Under the pieces are notes generated by a model, which was not told where the DNA came from, made no database searches, and saw nothing but the letters and a program-made list of their open reading frames with translations. The position numbers and the translations under genes are program-made. DNA of 64,000 nt. Source: a virus. The stretch is from the IMG/VR virus record IMGVR_UViG_3300028840_003082, positions 1 through 64,000 of that record. The stretch is one strand, 5' to 3'. Position 1 is the stretch's first letter; each line of letters starts with the position of its first letter. This document shows positions 6,715 to 12,929 of the stretch, one piece after another.

Positions 6715-6743
6715 ATTATATAGGGGAATTTTACCCCTTGCAA
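6715..6743 (-). promoter_or_regulatory. Leftward promoter of the minus-strand operon
   Basis: On the minus strand, TTGCAA (6743-6738) and TATAAT (6720-6715) are separated by exactly 17 bp, a near-consensus sigma-70 promoter. The spacer contains GGGGTAAAATTCCCC, a partial dyad that could be an operator. It is the only good promoter I see upstream of the leftward operon and would leave a leader of about 200-300 nt containing the 17-bp repeats. The -35 hexamer is shared with the rightward promoter. Confidence 0.6.
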
Positions 6744-6766
6744 TTGTCAATAAATAGTGTTATGAT
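6738..6766 (+). promoter_or_regulatory. Rightward promoter of the ArdC operon
   Basis: TTGCAA (6738-6743), a 17-bp spacer and TATGAT (6761-6766) lie 39 bp before the ATG of the ArdC-like gene, a typical short leader. Because TTGCAA is its own reverse complement, it also serves as the -35 of the leftward promoter. RNA polymerase should therefore be unable to occupy both promoters at once. Confidence 0.6.
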
Positions 6767-6805
6767 CAAAAGACACAAGCAAAAGACTAATGAAAGGGGT
6801 AAGTT

Positions 6806-7684
6806 ATGAGCCAGAAAGTTTTTGAAATCGTAACCAATAGGATAATTGACCAATTAGAACAAGGGGTTATACCATGGCGCAAGCCTTGGAAAAATTCCCG
6901 CCCACCGTGTAACCTGCTTTCTGGCAAGCCTTACAGGGGCATTAATGCCCTTGTATGCTTTCTAACTACCTTTAAAGAGGGGTTTAGTTCACCATTTTGG
7001 TTGACGTTTAAACAAGCCAAGCGGTTAGGCGGTAGTGTCAAGAAAGGCGAAAAGGGCACTCCTATTGTATTCTGGAAGTGGATCAACGGCACTGATAAGG
7101 ATACAGGCAGGGAAAAAACCTTTCCTTGTGTCCGATATTATACCGCTTTTAACCTGGATCAATGCGAAAACATACCAGAAAGCAAAATTCCACAAGACAA
7201 AGGCCTTGATTTCAAACCGATTGAACAGGCGGAAAAACTTGTTTCAGAATGGTTAGGCAAGCCTGAAATCAGGCATAGCGGCAATATGGCCTGTTATTCC
7301 CCCGCGCTAGATTTCATTAACCTACCGGACCCTAACCGCTTTAAATCGGTTGAGGGGTATTATTCCACCTTGTTTCACGAATTGACGCATAGCACTGGCC
7401 ACCCTAACCGCTTAGGTAGGTTTGAACAAAACGCGGTTAATGGTTTTGGCTCTGATAGCTATAGCAAAGAGGAGCTGATAGCAGAAATTGGCGCGGCTCT
7501 GTTATGTATGCAATGCGGAATTGATAGCGCGGACCTACACCAAAACCAAGCGGCTTACGTGCAAAACTGGTTAAGGGCTCTTAAAGATGATAGGCGCTTG
7601 CTAGTCAATGCGGGACAAGCGGCACAAAAAGCGGTTGACCTTATCAACGGCACCAAACATAAGAAAGGGCCTAGCAATGAATAA
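6806..7684 (+). CDS. ArdC-like antirestriction protein (ssDNA-binding domain plus zincin-like domain)
   Basis: ATG 6806 with AAAGGGG at 6 nt. The 292-aa product begins with the ArdC N-terminal domain (VTNRIIDQLEQGVIPWRKPW, then SGKPYRGIN), which in plasmid ArdC binds single-stranded DNA. Its C-terminal half has a zinc-metalloprotease-like HELTH at residues 191-195 followed by STGHPNRLGR and a downstream acidic EELIAEIGAALLC. Plasmid ArdC protects incoming DNA from restriction; the same role on phage entry is a fair inference. It is the first gene of the short rightward operon with the GP88 protein and fits early expression from the promoter at 6738. Confidence 0.85.
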   Translation: MSQKVFEIVTNRIIDQLEQGVIPWRKPWKNSRPPCNLLSGKPYRGINALVCFLTTFKEGFSSPFWLTFKQAKRLGGSVKKGEKGTPIVFWKWINGTDKDTGREKTFPCVRYYTAFNLDQCENIPESKIPQDKGLDFKPIEQAEKLVSEWLGKPEIRHSGNMACYSPALDFINLPDPNRFKSVEGYYSTLFHELTHSTGHPNRLGRFEQNAVNGFGSDSYSKEELIAEIGAALLCMQCGIDSADLHQNQAAYVQNWLRALKDDRRLLVNAGQAAQKAVDLINGTKHKKGPSNE

Positions 7685-7868
7685 AGATAGCTGGATCGAG
7701 GCAAGGGAAAATCTACTAATGGAAAGGGTTAACTCTTTAGAGGCAAAGCTAAACCGTTGTCTTGAACAATGGGAAATTGACGCTATAGAGGATAGCCTAA
7801 CCGAAAACGATATAGTTAACGAGTATAGCGCCATGGTTGATTATACTTTTGAACTATTGAGGGGGTAA
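7677..7868 (+). CDS. Hypothetical small protein, 63 aa
   Basis: I place the start at ATG 7677, overlapping the ArdC stop by 8 nt, with AAAGGG at 7 nt. The product (MNKDSWIEARENLLMERVNS...) is acidic and almost entirely helical, suggesting a short coiled coil or helical hairpin. It is co-transcribed with the ArdC-like and GP88 genes. Family not recognised. Confidence 0.7.
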   Translation: MNKDSWIEARENLLMERVNSLEAKLNRCLEQWEIDAIEDSLTENDIVNEYSAMVDYTFELLRG

Positions 7869-7870
7869 CA

Positions 7871-8602
7871 ATGATTAAACTAAGCCACAATAACAAAAAG
7901 GTTAGTAAGTTAGACGCGGTTAGTTTTGGTATTCAGGCCTTTGCTATCCCCTTTGATATCCTGAAAATGTTTATCAACCGCTTGCCTATTGATACCGAGG
8001 CAAAGCTAGGGGCCTTTGAAAACGTCCACCTTGAGACAAAGCAAAAGACCATTGACAATCAAACCCATTGCCTAACTTGCCCTAGTGCGGGCGCTTGCGG
8101 CTCTGTATGCTATGCCTTGCAAGGGTCCTATAGGTGGAATGTAGTTAAAGCGGCTAGGGCCTGGAATACCGCTTGCACTTTTCTTGATAACTTTGCTTTT
8201 CATATGACTAAGGCATTGACAAAGGTTAAAAGGCCTATTGTCCGGATACATGATAGCGGCGATTTTTATTCGCTCCGCTACTTCCAGCAATGGGTTAAGG
8301 TTGCAAAGGCCTTGCCGCAAAAGACGTTCTATGCCTATACCAAAAGCCTAATATTTGTCGATTTCAATGCTTTGCCTGATAACTTCAAACTGGTACAATC
8401 CCAAGGGGGAAAACATGACCACTTGTTAAACCCCCTAAAGCCTATAGCGCGTATATTTGAAAGCAGGGAGGCCCTAGAAAAAGCTGGTTTCACCTATGGC
8501 AATGAAAATGATCTACCAGCAATTCAGGGGGTAAAGCGTATAGGCCTAGTGTACCACGGCACCAAAAAACTAACAGACCAACAAAGGCAATATTTCAAAT
8601 AG
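7871..8602 (+). CDS. GP88 family protein with four-Cys cluster
   Basis: ATG 7871 with GAGGGGG upstream. The 243-aa product has the GP88-type signature C67-x2-C70-PSAGA-C76-x3-C80-YALQG, then a basic helix (WNVVKAARAW), then RIHDSGDFYSLRYFQQWVKV and a Tyr/Lys motif (YAYTKS). This family, named after a mycobacteriophage gene product, occurs in many phages and plasmids. The compact Cys cluster suggests a metal or iron-sulfur site, but no activity is established that I know of. It is encoded just downstream of the antirestriction gene, which hints at a role in early infection or DNA modification (inference). Confidence 0.75.
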   Translation: MIKLSHNNKKVSKLDAVSFGIQAFAIPFDILKMFINRLPIDTEAKLGAFENVHLETKQKTIDNQTHCLTCPSAGACGSVCYALQGSYRWNVVKAARAWNTACTFLDNFAFHMTKALTKVKRPIVRIHDSGDFYSLRYFQQWVKVAKALPQKTFYAYTKSLIFVDFNALPDNFKLVQSQGGKHDHLLNPLKPIARIFESREALEKAGFTYGNENDLPAIQGVKRIGLVYHGTKKLTDQQRQYFK

Positions 8603-8613
8603 GAGTTAACCCC

Positions 8614-8895
8614 ATGAAAAACAAAAAACGCGGACCATATATTGACAACAAAGCAGAGCGGCAAGCTTTCTACCGTGACGCGCAATGGAATAAAAACTAT
8701 AGAGAGCAAAACCGTTGCAAGGCTAGTGATAACCAACCTACCGCTTCACCTATGCAAAAACCGCCTATGCCATGTAGTCAATGCGGCGGTAAAGTAGTCA
8801 AGGGCCTGTTTAGGTACGCTTGCCCTACTTGCCACCCTTTCCACTTCCAAAAATGCGGTATATGCGGTGCAAAGCGCCTTTGGTGTTGCTGCTAG
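8614..8895 (+). CDS. Zinc-ribbon protein with CCC C-terminus, 93 aa
   Basis: ATG 8614 preceded by AGGAG. The N-terminal half is basic and aromatic. The C-terminal half holds CSQCGG, CPTC and CGIC, and the protein ends in three Cys residues after RLW. Two zinc ribbons are likely. It is the last gene before a strong terminator. Function unknown. Confidence 0.7.
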   Translation: MKNKKRGPYIDNKAERQAFYRDAQWNKNYREQNRCKASDNQPTASPMQKPPMPCSQCGGKVVKGLFRYACPTCHPFHFQKCGICGAKRLWCCC

Positions 8896-8925
8896 GCCTT
8901 TACCCCTTTAGCCTAGTTAGCAGCT

Positions 8926-8965
8926 AAGGCCCCTAGTTATTGCTTGGCTAGGGGCCTTTCTTTAT
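8926..8965 (+). terminator. Rho-independent terminator of the ArdC-GP88 operon
   Basis: Perfect 11-bp arms AAGGCCCCTAG (8926-8936) and CTAGGGGCCTT (8948-8958), an 11-nt loop and a T-rich tail (TCTTTAT) lie 31 nt after the last stop codon. I see no gene in the 140 nt that follow, up to the opposing terminator. Confidence 0.8.
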
Positions 8966-9057
8966 GATTTCAACCACTTAAATGTTGCTCAGATTGCTTT
9001 CTAAGGGCCTTAAATGGTCTTAGGTATGCTAGGGTACCAGGGGCCTTGAAAAAATCG

Positions 9058-9085
9058 CTTACAAGCCAAAATAGAGAGCCATAGG
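9058..9085. repeat. Copy 1 of a 28-bp imperfect direct repeat
   Basis: The segment starts CTTACAAGCCAAA and ends AGAGCC-ATAGG. A second copy with a few differences lies at 10270-10297 in the AT-rich region after the HNH gene. The two copies flank the HNH gene and the two tiny minus-strand genes, so they might mark the ends of an inserted segment or be regulatory sites. Confidence 0.5.
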
Positions 9086-9106
9086 ACTAGCGGCAAGGCA
9101 AAGGAA

Positions 9107-9135
9107 AGGGGGTTAAGCATTGCACCTAACCCCCT
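9107..9135 (-). terminator. Probable terminator of the small leftward operon
   Basis: Arms AGGGGGTTA (9107-9115) and TAACCCCCT (9127-9135) with an 11-nt loop; on the minus strand the hairpin is followed by TTTCCTTT. It lies 23 nt beyond the stop of the 33-aa gene and faces the terminator at 8926-8965, as expected between converging operons. Confidence 0.6.
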
Positions 9136-9158
9136 AGTGTAAAGCAAAGCGGCTAAGG

Positions 9159-9260
9159 CTAATAACCAGCCTTGACTATACGCTTTGCCCTAGTCAAATT
9201 GTTGCGGCGTAGCCTGATAACCACTAGCCAATGTTTCAACCTATCAATCAACCTTTGCAT
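9159..9260 (-). CDS. Small basic peptide, 33 aa
   Basis: ATG 9260 with AGGGGG at about 6 nt, ending TAG at 9159. The peptide begins MQRLIDRLKHWLVVIRLRRN and is strongly basic and amphipathic, with nine Arg/Lys in 33 residues. It could lie on a membrane or bind nucleic acid. It is second in a two-gene operon with its own promoter and terminator, which supports it despite the size. Confidence 0.6.
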   Translation of the reverse strand: MQRLIDRLKHWLVVIRLRRNNLTRAKRIVKAGY

Positions 9261-9269
9261 GGTTTCCCC

Positions 9270-9431
9270 CTAGTCCTGCCTTACGATAACCCTACGCTTG
9301 CCATTGATAGTCACGATATCAAGGCGCTTGCTAGGCTTGTTTGACTGGTTATCGCTTGCCTTGTCTTTGTCTTGTTTCCTGATAACCTTCGCTTTGTCGC
9401 TGGTTATGATTATTAGGCCTTGTTTGCTCAT
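9270..9431 (-). CDS. Small basic protein, 53 aa
   Basis: ATG 9431 with AAAGGGG at about 8 nt, stop TAG at 9270. The product begins MSKQGLIIITSDKAKVIRKQ, has a Lys/Asp/Asn/Ser-rich middle and ends in a beta-like segment (RLDIVTINGKRRVIVRQ). It has a near-consensus promoter immediately upstream, so expression is likely strong. Family not recognised. Confidence 0.65.
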   Translation of the reverse strand: MSKQGLIIITSDKAKVIRKQDKDKASDNQSNKPSKRLDIVTINGKRRVIVRQD

Positions 9432-9463
9432 TGTCTAACCCCTTTGTTTGTCGGTATACTTCG

Positions 9464-9491
9464 ATCATACCAGAAAAAGGGAAAATGTCAA
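9464..9491 (-). promoter_or_regulatory. Leftward promoter for the two tiny genes
   Basis: On the minus strand TTGACA (9491-9486), a 16-bp spacer and TATGAT (9469-9464) are present, with an extended -10 (TGG before TATGAT). It drives the genes at 9431 and 9260. It lies back to back with the rightward promoter at 9501, the two -35 boxes being 9 bp apart. Confidence 0.7.
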
Positions 9492-9500
9492 TAAAAACTA

Positions 9501-9530
9501 TTTAACTATGTATAAGTAGCCACCTATAAT
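9501..9530 (+). promoter_or_regulatory. Rightward promoter, copy 1 of an 18-bp conserved element
   Basis: TTTAACTATGTATAAGTA (9501-9518) is followed by TATAAT at 9525-9530; TTTAAC and TATAAT are 18 bp apart. The same 18-bp element, including its non-consensus spacer, recurs before the genes at 11166 and 14002. It lies 14 bp before the HNH gene start. The conserved spacer suggests binding by a specific regulator or a modified polymerase. Confidence 0.7.
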
Positions 9531-9544
9531 AGGGAGTAAAAAAC

Positions 9545-10033
9545 ATGAGTGAAAATAAACTAGAGAAAATCAGGCAACATATTGAAAACACAGTGGGCTT
9601 GCATAAATTTCTTGATAATTTCTTAGCCAATTTCAAGCGGGAATGTAAAAGAGAAGAAAGAGAGCGCAATAAGTGGCTGAAAAAACAAAGCAGCAAGCCG
9701 CAAAAGCCTTGGACTGGAAAGGCCTTTCAAGCTAGGTTTACCTATGCCAAAAAACAAGCTAGGGAGAGAAGCATTAAATGGACCTTAACAGATAAACAGT
9801 ATTATCAATTGGTTGAAAAGGCTTTATGTTCCTATTGCGGTTACCCCTTAGCAGGTAAAGGAGTGGAATTAGATCGAATAAATAGCAAAGGCATATATGA
9901 AACAAACAACGTAACCCCCTGTTGTGGTCTATGTAACATGACTAAGGCGCGGGATAAATTTAGTTATAGAGAGATGTTAGACCATATAGGTCCATCCATA
10001 TCGAAAGTCAAATACCTACGTGATAAAAAATAG
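9545..10033 (+). CDS. HNH-type endonuclease, 162 aa
   Basis: ATG 9545 with GGGAG upstream. A basic N-terminal half is followed by the nuclease core: C95-SY-C98, then ELDRI at residues 108-112, a NVTP turn, then C126-C127-GL-C130-NMTKARDKF. Four Cys form the structural zinc knuckle. The usual catalytic His of the first HNH motif is replaced in register by D110-R111, a variant common in phage HNH proteins, which probably remain nucleases. It may be a free-standing homing endonuclease or take part in packaging; its own promoter and the flanking repeats favour an independently acquired gene. Confidence 0.8.
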   Translation: MSENKLEKIRQHIENTVGLHKFLDNFLANFKRECKREERERNKWLKKQSSKPQKPWTGKAFQARFTYAKKQARERSIKWTLTDKQYYQLVEKALCSYCGYPLAGKGVELDRINSKGIYETNNVTPCCGLCNMTKARDKFSYREMLDHIGPSISKVKYLRDKK

Positions 10034-10269
10034 TCAAATGAACATTTTGCCCTATTTCCATTAATCTAATAATATCCACAACATACCTACAATACAAAAT
10101 ACCCGTGTAATCTACCTACTTAGTGAATATTAAAGGGAAATTTAGTTTTCCCTTTCGAGAGCTCGTCTATGGCATAAAATGCGTTAACTTTTGCCGGCAA
10201 CGGCCGGCCAATTAAGGGGCTTTATTCCAGGCGGGACAAGCAAAGGCCTAGCAGGTAGATCAAACCCCC

Positions 10270-10297
10270 CTTACAAGCCAAATAAGAGCCCTATAGG
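10270..10297. repeat. Copy 2 of the 28-bp imperfect direct repeat
   Basis: It begins CTTACAAGCCAAAT and ends AGAGCCCTATAGG, matching 9058-9085 apart from small indels and substitutions. It lies about 240 nt after the HNH gene. Confidence 0.5.
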
Positions 10298-10396
10298 TAT
10301 ACATATAGAGCCCTATACAGGCCTAGTTAGTTATTGGGTTACATACAGATAAGGTTAGGTGGTTAGTTATTGGGGTAGTAGGGTGGAAATACGGGT

Positions 10397-10888
10397 TGCA
10401 AGACCCATGCCAACTCTCTATATATCTCAGAATAATTATACCCCTTACCCTATATATACCCCTATATAGGTATATATTGACTACCCTATATGACACTATA
10501 TGGCTATCAGTGCTATTAGCCCGCCCCTGCAAGACCTATACCACCATATACGTAACTATAGTTACTAATATATACCCATATATTAATAAATCAGTGTATT
10601 TATAACTATTGATTATTATGTGATTAAATGCTGGTACTCCACCGATAGAGTAAGCAAGATATATACCAACATAATGGCATAGATATTGAATGGCTATGCA
10701 ACCTTTGTGCCAGAGCTCGCGGGCCTAGATAGAGAACTATAGTTACCCAATGCAATTAATATACCAATGTAGTTATATAGAATGGTACATATATTGCAAT
10801 AAATTAAAATGACCATATATGGATATACATGTATATAGGGGTATGGTAATGTAAAGGGGTACGGTGCTATATGCAAAGACCGTGCCAT
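10397..10888. repeat. Four dispersed copies of the 17-bp dyad repeat
   Basis: Copies are at 10397-10413 (TGCAAGACCCATGCCAA), 10528-10544 (TGCAAGACCTATACCAC), 10697-10713 (TGCAACCTTTGTGCCAG) and 10872-10888 (TGCAAAGACCGTGCCAT). With those at 6554-6628 they give a consensus close to TGCAAGNCCNRTGCCAA. All are in the same orientation and all lie in non-coding DNA. Confidence 0.6.
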
Positions 10889-11115
10889 GGCTCCATCCGG
10901 TAAATCACACACAAACCTAATTTAACCAACTGAACAAATATTCATACTCTATATGGGTCATAAAATAACCCAATTAAGGAATCTATTTGGGTCATTGAGA
11001 GAAGTACCAAAAACCGAGGGGAACAAATATTCAAACCCAGTAAAAATAATCATGAAGAAAAACCCAATGATTTCAAGACTAGGTTAAAACTAGAGTGCTT
11101 TTCGTATAATTATTA

Positions 11116-11145
11116 TTTAACTATGTATAAGTACGCTACTATAAG
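11116..11145 (+). promoter_or_regulatory. Rightward promoter, copy 2 of the 18-bp element
   Basis: TTTAACTATGTATAAGTA at 11116-11133 is followed by TATAAG at 11140-11145, with 18 bp between TTTAAC and TATAAG. It lies 20 bp before the first gene of the plus-strand M-K tail array and is the only promoter I see for that array. Confidence 0.7.
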
Positions 11146-11165
11146 TAGAGGGGGAAAATAAGAAC

Positions 11166-11453
11166 ATGAGAGACTTAATAGATAAAGCTGACCATATATT
11201 GAGAAATAGTCATAGATTTAACGTGGGAGATAAGGTTAAATTTAGAATATCAGATGAAGCTGGAGCTAGAATAGTAAGGGGCAAAGTGCGGCGTGTAGAG
11301 ATAAATTATTTGTGGTCTGGTGTCTATGAAATAGAATTAGATAACCCCTGGGATAAGATATACAAGGACGAGGCTCCTAGAAATACTATGATGATAAGAG
11401 AGGACGTACTCACATTGGATACTTTAGACTATATGAGAAAGAATAAGAAATGA
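11166..11453 (+). CDS. M-K tail family protein, 95 aa
   Basis: ATG 11166 after a purine-rich leader (GAGGGGGAAAATAAGAAC). After a short helical N-terminus it has FNVGDKVKFRISDEAG, a KOW-like VRGKVRRVEI strand and the tail LDTLDYMRKNKK. The stop overlaps the next ATG (ATGA). It is the first of six consecutive paralogues. Function unknown. Confidence 0.8.
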   Translation: MRDLIDKADHILRNSHRFNVGDKVKFRISDEAGARIVRGKVRRVEINYLWSGVYEIELDNPWDKIYKDEAPRNTMMIREDVLTLDTLDYMRKNKK

Positions 11454-11650
11454 GATTCGAGGTCGGGGATAAGATCAAATTCAAGTGGGGTAAAGGCCAT
11501 ATGGTTGGTACCCTATCTAAGTATATAGGTGAAGACTACTGGTGGGTGTTATTTACAGATGGGTGTTTTGACAGGTGTATAGAGATGAGAGGCTACATGT
11601 TCTCCCACGCCAACCCAGTGACTTATATGAGACGTAAGAGGGAAGGATGA
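11450..11650 (+). CDS. M-K tail family protein, 66 aa
   Basis: ATG 11450 overlapping the upstream TGA. It is a minimal member: FEVGDKIKFKWGKGHMVGTL at the N-terminus, an aromatic strand (DYWWVLFTDG) and the tail NPVTYMRRKREG. The tail codons AAGAGGGAAGG form a strong Shine-Dalgarno for the next gene. Confidence 0.8.
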   Translation: MRFEVGDKIKFKWGKGHMVGTLSKYIGEDYWWVLFTDGCFDRCIEMRGYMFSHANPVTYMRRKREG

Positions 11651-11931
11651 GTAAATTCGAGCCAGGCGATATAGCTATACATGAGTACCTAAGCATCAGG
11701 CAGAGAGGAGACTTGCCAGATACACTAGAGATACATTGTGAGTGGGTAGCGGATAGAGTAGAGATTATTAAAGAAGCTACGGGGGAGAATCCACACTTAA
11801 GTAACTATTATCGGGATGGCCTTTACTTTGTTTGTAATAAAGACGGAAAGGCTTATATGGTTCCTGTCCAAGAGTTGAGATTGGACGTCGTTAACACTAT
11901 GAGACGGAGAAAAGAATCTCGTGAGCAATAA
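11647..11931 (+). CDS. M-K tail family protein, 94 aa
   Basis: ATG 11647 in an ATGA overlap. FEPGDIAIHEYLS is the N-terminal strand, a longer insertion (LEIHCEWVADRVEIIKEATG) lies in the middle, and the tail is LDVVNTMRRRKESREQ. The GGAG used by the next gene lies in the tail codons. Function unknown. Confidence 0.75.
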   Translation: MSKFEPGDIAIHEYLSIRQRGDLPDTLEIHCEWVADRVEIIKEATGENPHLSNYYRDGLYFVCNKDGKAYMVPVQELRLDVVNTMRRRKESREQ

Positions 11932-12148
11932 TAAGTATAAGTTAGGTGATAGGGTTAGATTTAATAGTCAGGGGCTTAAAGGAGTAGGGGTAGTGGTGGC
12001 TATTTCTCAATTTGCTCCAGATTGTTATGTGGTTCAAGGCCCGCCCCGAGCGGGTGGTCGCGGCCTCCGGATAGACTTACACGAGAAAGAAATGGAATAC
12101 AGCGTAATTGGATACATGGTAAGGAAGAAGAATGGGCTGGAAACCTAA
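11921..12148 (+). CDS. M-K tail family protein, 75 aa
   Basis: GTG start at 11921, 11 nt inside the previous gene. YKLGDRVRFNSQGLKGVGVV is a typical KOW-like start. A Gly/Arg-rich loop (GPPRAGGRGLRI) and the tail YSVIGYMVRKKNGLET follow. The tail codons AAGGAAGAAGA provide the next ribosome-binding site. Confidence 0.78.
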   Translation: MSNNKYKLGDRVRFNSQGLKGVGVVVAISQFAPDCYVVQGPPRAGGRGLRIDLHEKEMEYSVIGYMVRKKNGLET

Positions 12149-12380
12149 GTTACACCTATTTCAATTAGGAGACAGGGTAAACTTTAGTTACCTAGGTAGA
12201 AAGGTAACGGGGAAGATTATAGGTATAAGGCCCACTAAATCTCCTTATTCTGGATTCCCCTTATTTCAAGAGTATACGGTAGAATTCTCGGATGGCCCCC
12301 GCATGAATATGTGCTACTGCAAAGAAAGTGACCTTATGCTGGCAGATACTATAGAGTATATGAAAAGGAAGAAACAGTGA
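12132..12380 (+). CDS. M-K tail family protein, 82 aa
   Basis: ATG 12132, 17 nt inside the previous gene. FQLGDRVNFSYLGRKVTGKI is followed by beta structure and the tail ADTIEYMKRKKQ. The AAAAGGAAG in the tail codons precedes the GTG of the next gene, which overlaps the stop (GTGA). Function unknown. Confidence 0.8.
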   Translation: MGWKPKLHLFQLGDRVNFSYLGRKVTGKIIGIRPTKSPYSGFPLFQEYTVEFSDGPRMNMCYCKESDLMLADTIEYMKRKKQ

Positions 12381-12607
12381 AATATAAGGTAGGAGACAAG
12401 ATTAAGCTGTCTACGGGGTACGAGTTTAACCCCCAGGTTTATATTGGAACGGTGGTCAAGGAGCCTACCAAGAAGAATAATCTATACCTAATAGAGTTCA
12501 AGGCAGACGAAAGAGGGACCCAGAGGATATACCTAACCGCCGAACAAATACAGCCCTTGAATGTGATGACCTATATGAAAAGGCTTAAGAAATCTCAGAC
12601 TGATTAA
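12377..12607 (+). CDS. M-K tail family protein, 76 aa
   Basis: GTG start at 12377. YKVGDKIKLSTGYEFNPQVY is followed by VVKEPTKKNNLYLIEFKADE and the tail LNVMTYMKRLKKSQTD. No gene overlaps its 3' end, yet the tail is kept, which argues that the peptide itself is selected. A hairpin follows 2 nt before the end of the gap region. Confidence 0.8.
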   Translation: MKYKVGDKIKLSTGYEFNPQVYIGTVVKEPTKKNNLYLIEFKADERGTQRIYLTAEQIQPLNVMTYMKRLKKSQTD

Positions 12608-12653
12608 AATAGTCGGCTCAGAACACTAGAGAGCCATATTTCGACCCTATTTT
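12606..12653 (+). terminator. Long imperfect hairpin after the sixth array gene
   Basis: Outer arms AAAATAG (12606-12612) and CTATTTT (12647-12653) enclose GGCTC (12615-12619) and GAGCC (12631-12635). The right arm ends in TTTT, so it may act as a weak terminator or an RNA-processing/attenuation site between the array and the zinc protein gene at 12693. Confidence 0.45.
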
Positions 12654-12692
12654 GGCTTAAAAAGACCTGAGTAATACCGGAGGATACCCCAA

Positions 12693-12929
12693 ATGATTAA
12701 GAAAATCACTAAAATCACAGAAGTCGAAGAAATTCGGACAGTTAGTATTACCTGTGACGTGTGTCAGAAAAAGATTACTCCGGACGATATTTGGGAGTGG
12801 CAAGAGATATATTTCGTGGTTTTCACGGGTGGCTACGGTTCTGTGTTTGGAGACGAGACTAAGGTGAGGTGTGAAATCTGTCAACACTGTCTCAAGAAGC
12901 TTATAGGACCATATTGCCGCTATGAATAA
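12693..12929 (+). CDS. Zinc-ribbon-like protein, 78 aa
   Basis: ATG 12693 with CGGAGGA upstream. It has CDVC near residue 26 and CEIC-x2-C near residue 60, a probable zinc ribbon, with an aromatic central segment (IWEWQEIYFVVF). It ends 8 nt inside the next M-K tail gene. Function unknown. Confidence 0.7.
   Translation: MIKKITKITEVEEIRTVSITCDVCQKKITPDDIWEWQEIYFVVFTGGYGSVFGDETKVRCEICQHCLKKLIGPYCRYE

Larger units (their letters stand above)
10034..11115. other. AT-rich non-coding region with repeats
   Basis: About 1.1 kb without a credible gene. It contains many TATATA and CCTATATAGG-type palindromes, four copies of the 17-bp dyad repeat, copy 2 of the 28-bp direct repeat and CCATATATGG at about 10812. 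Open frames here encode only low-complexity Tyr/Ile/Pro-rich peptides with no ribosome-binding sites. The composition, the repeats and the position next to the strand switch fit a replication origin or a regulatory centre (inference). Confidence 0.55.

Noticed and set aside
10323-10912. Open frames of 69-72 codons on both strands in the AT-rich region
   Set aside because: They encode low-complexity Tyr/Ile/Pro-rich peptides, overlap one another and the dyad repeats, and have no ribosome-binding sites.
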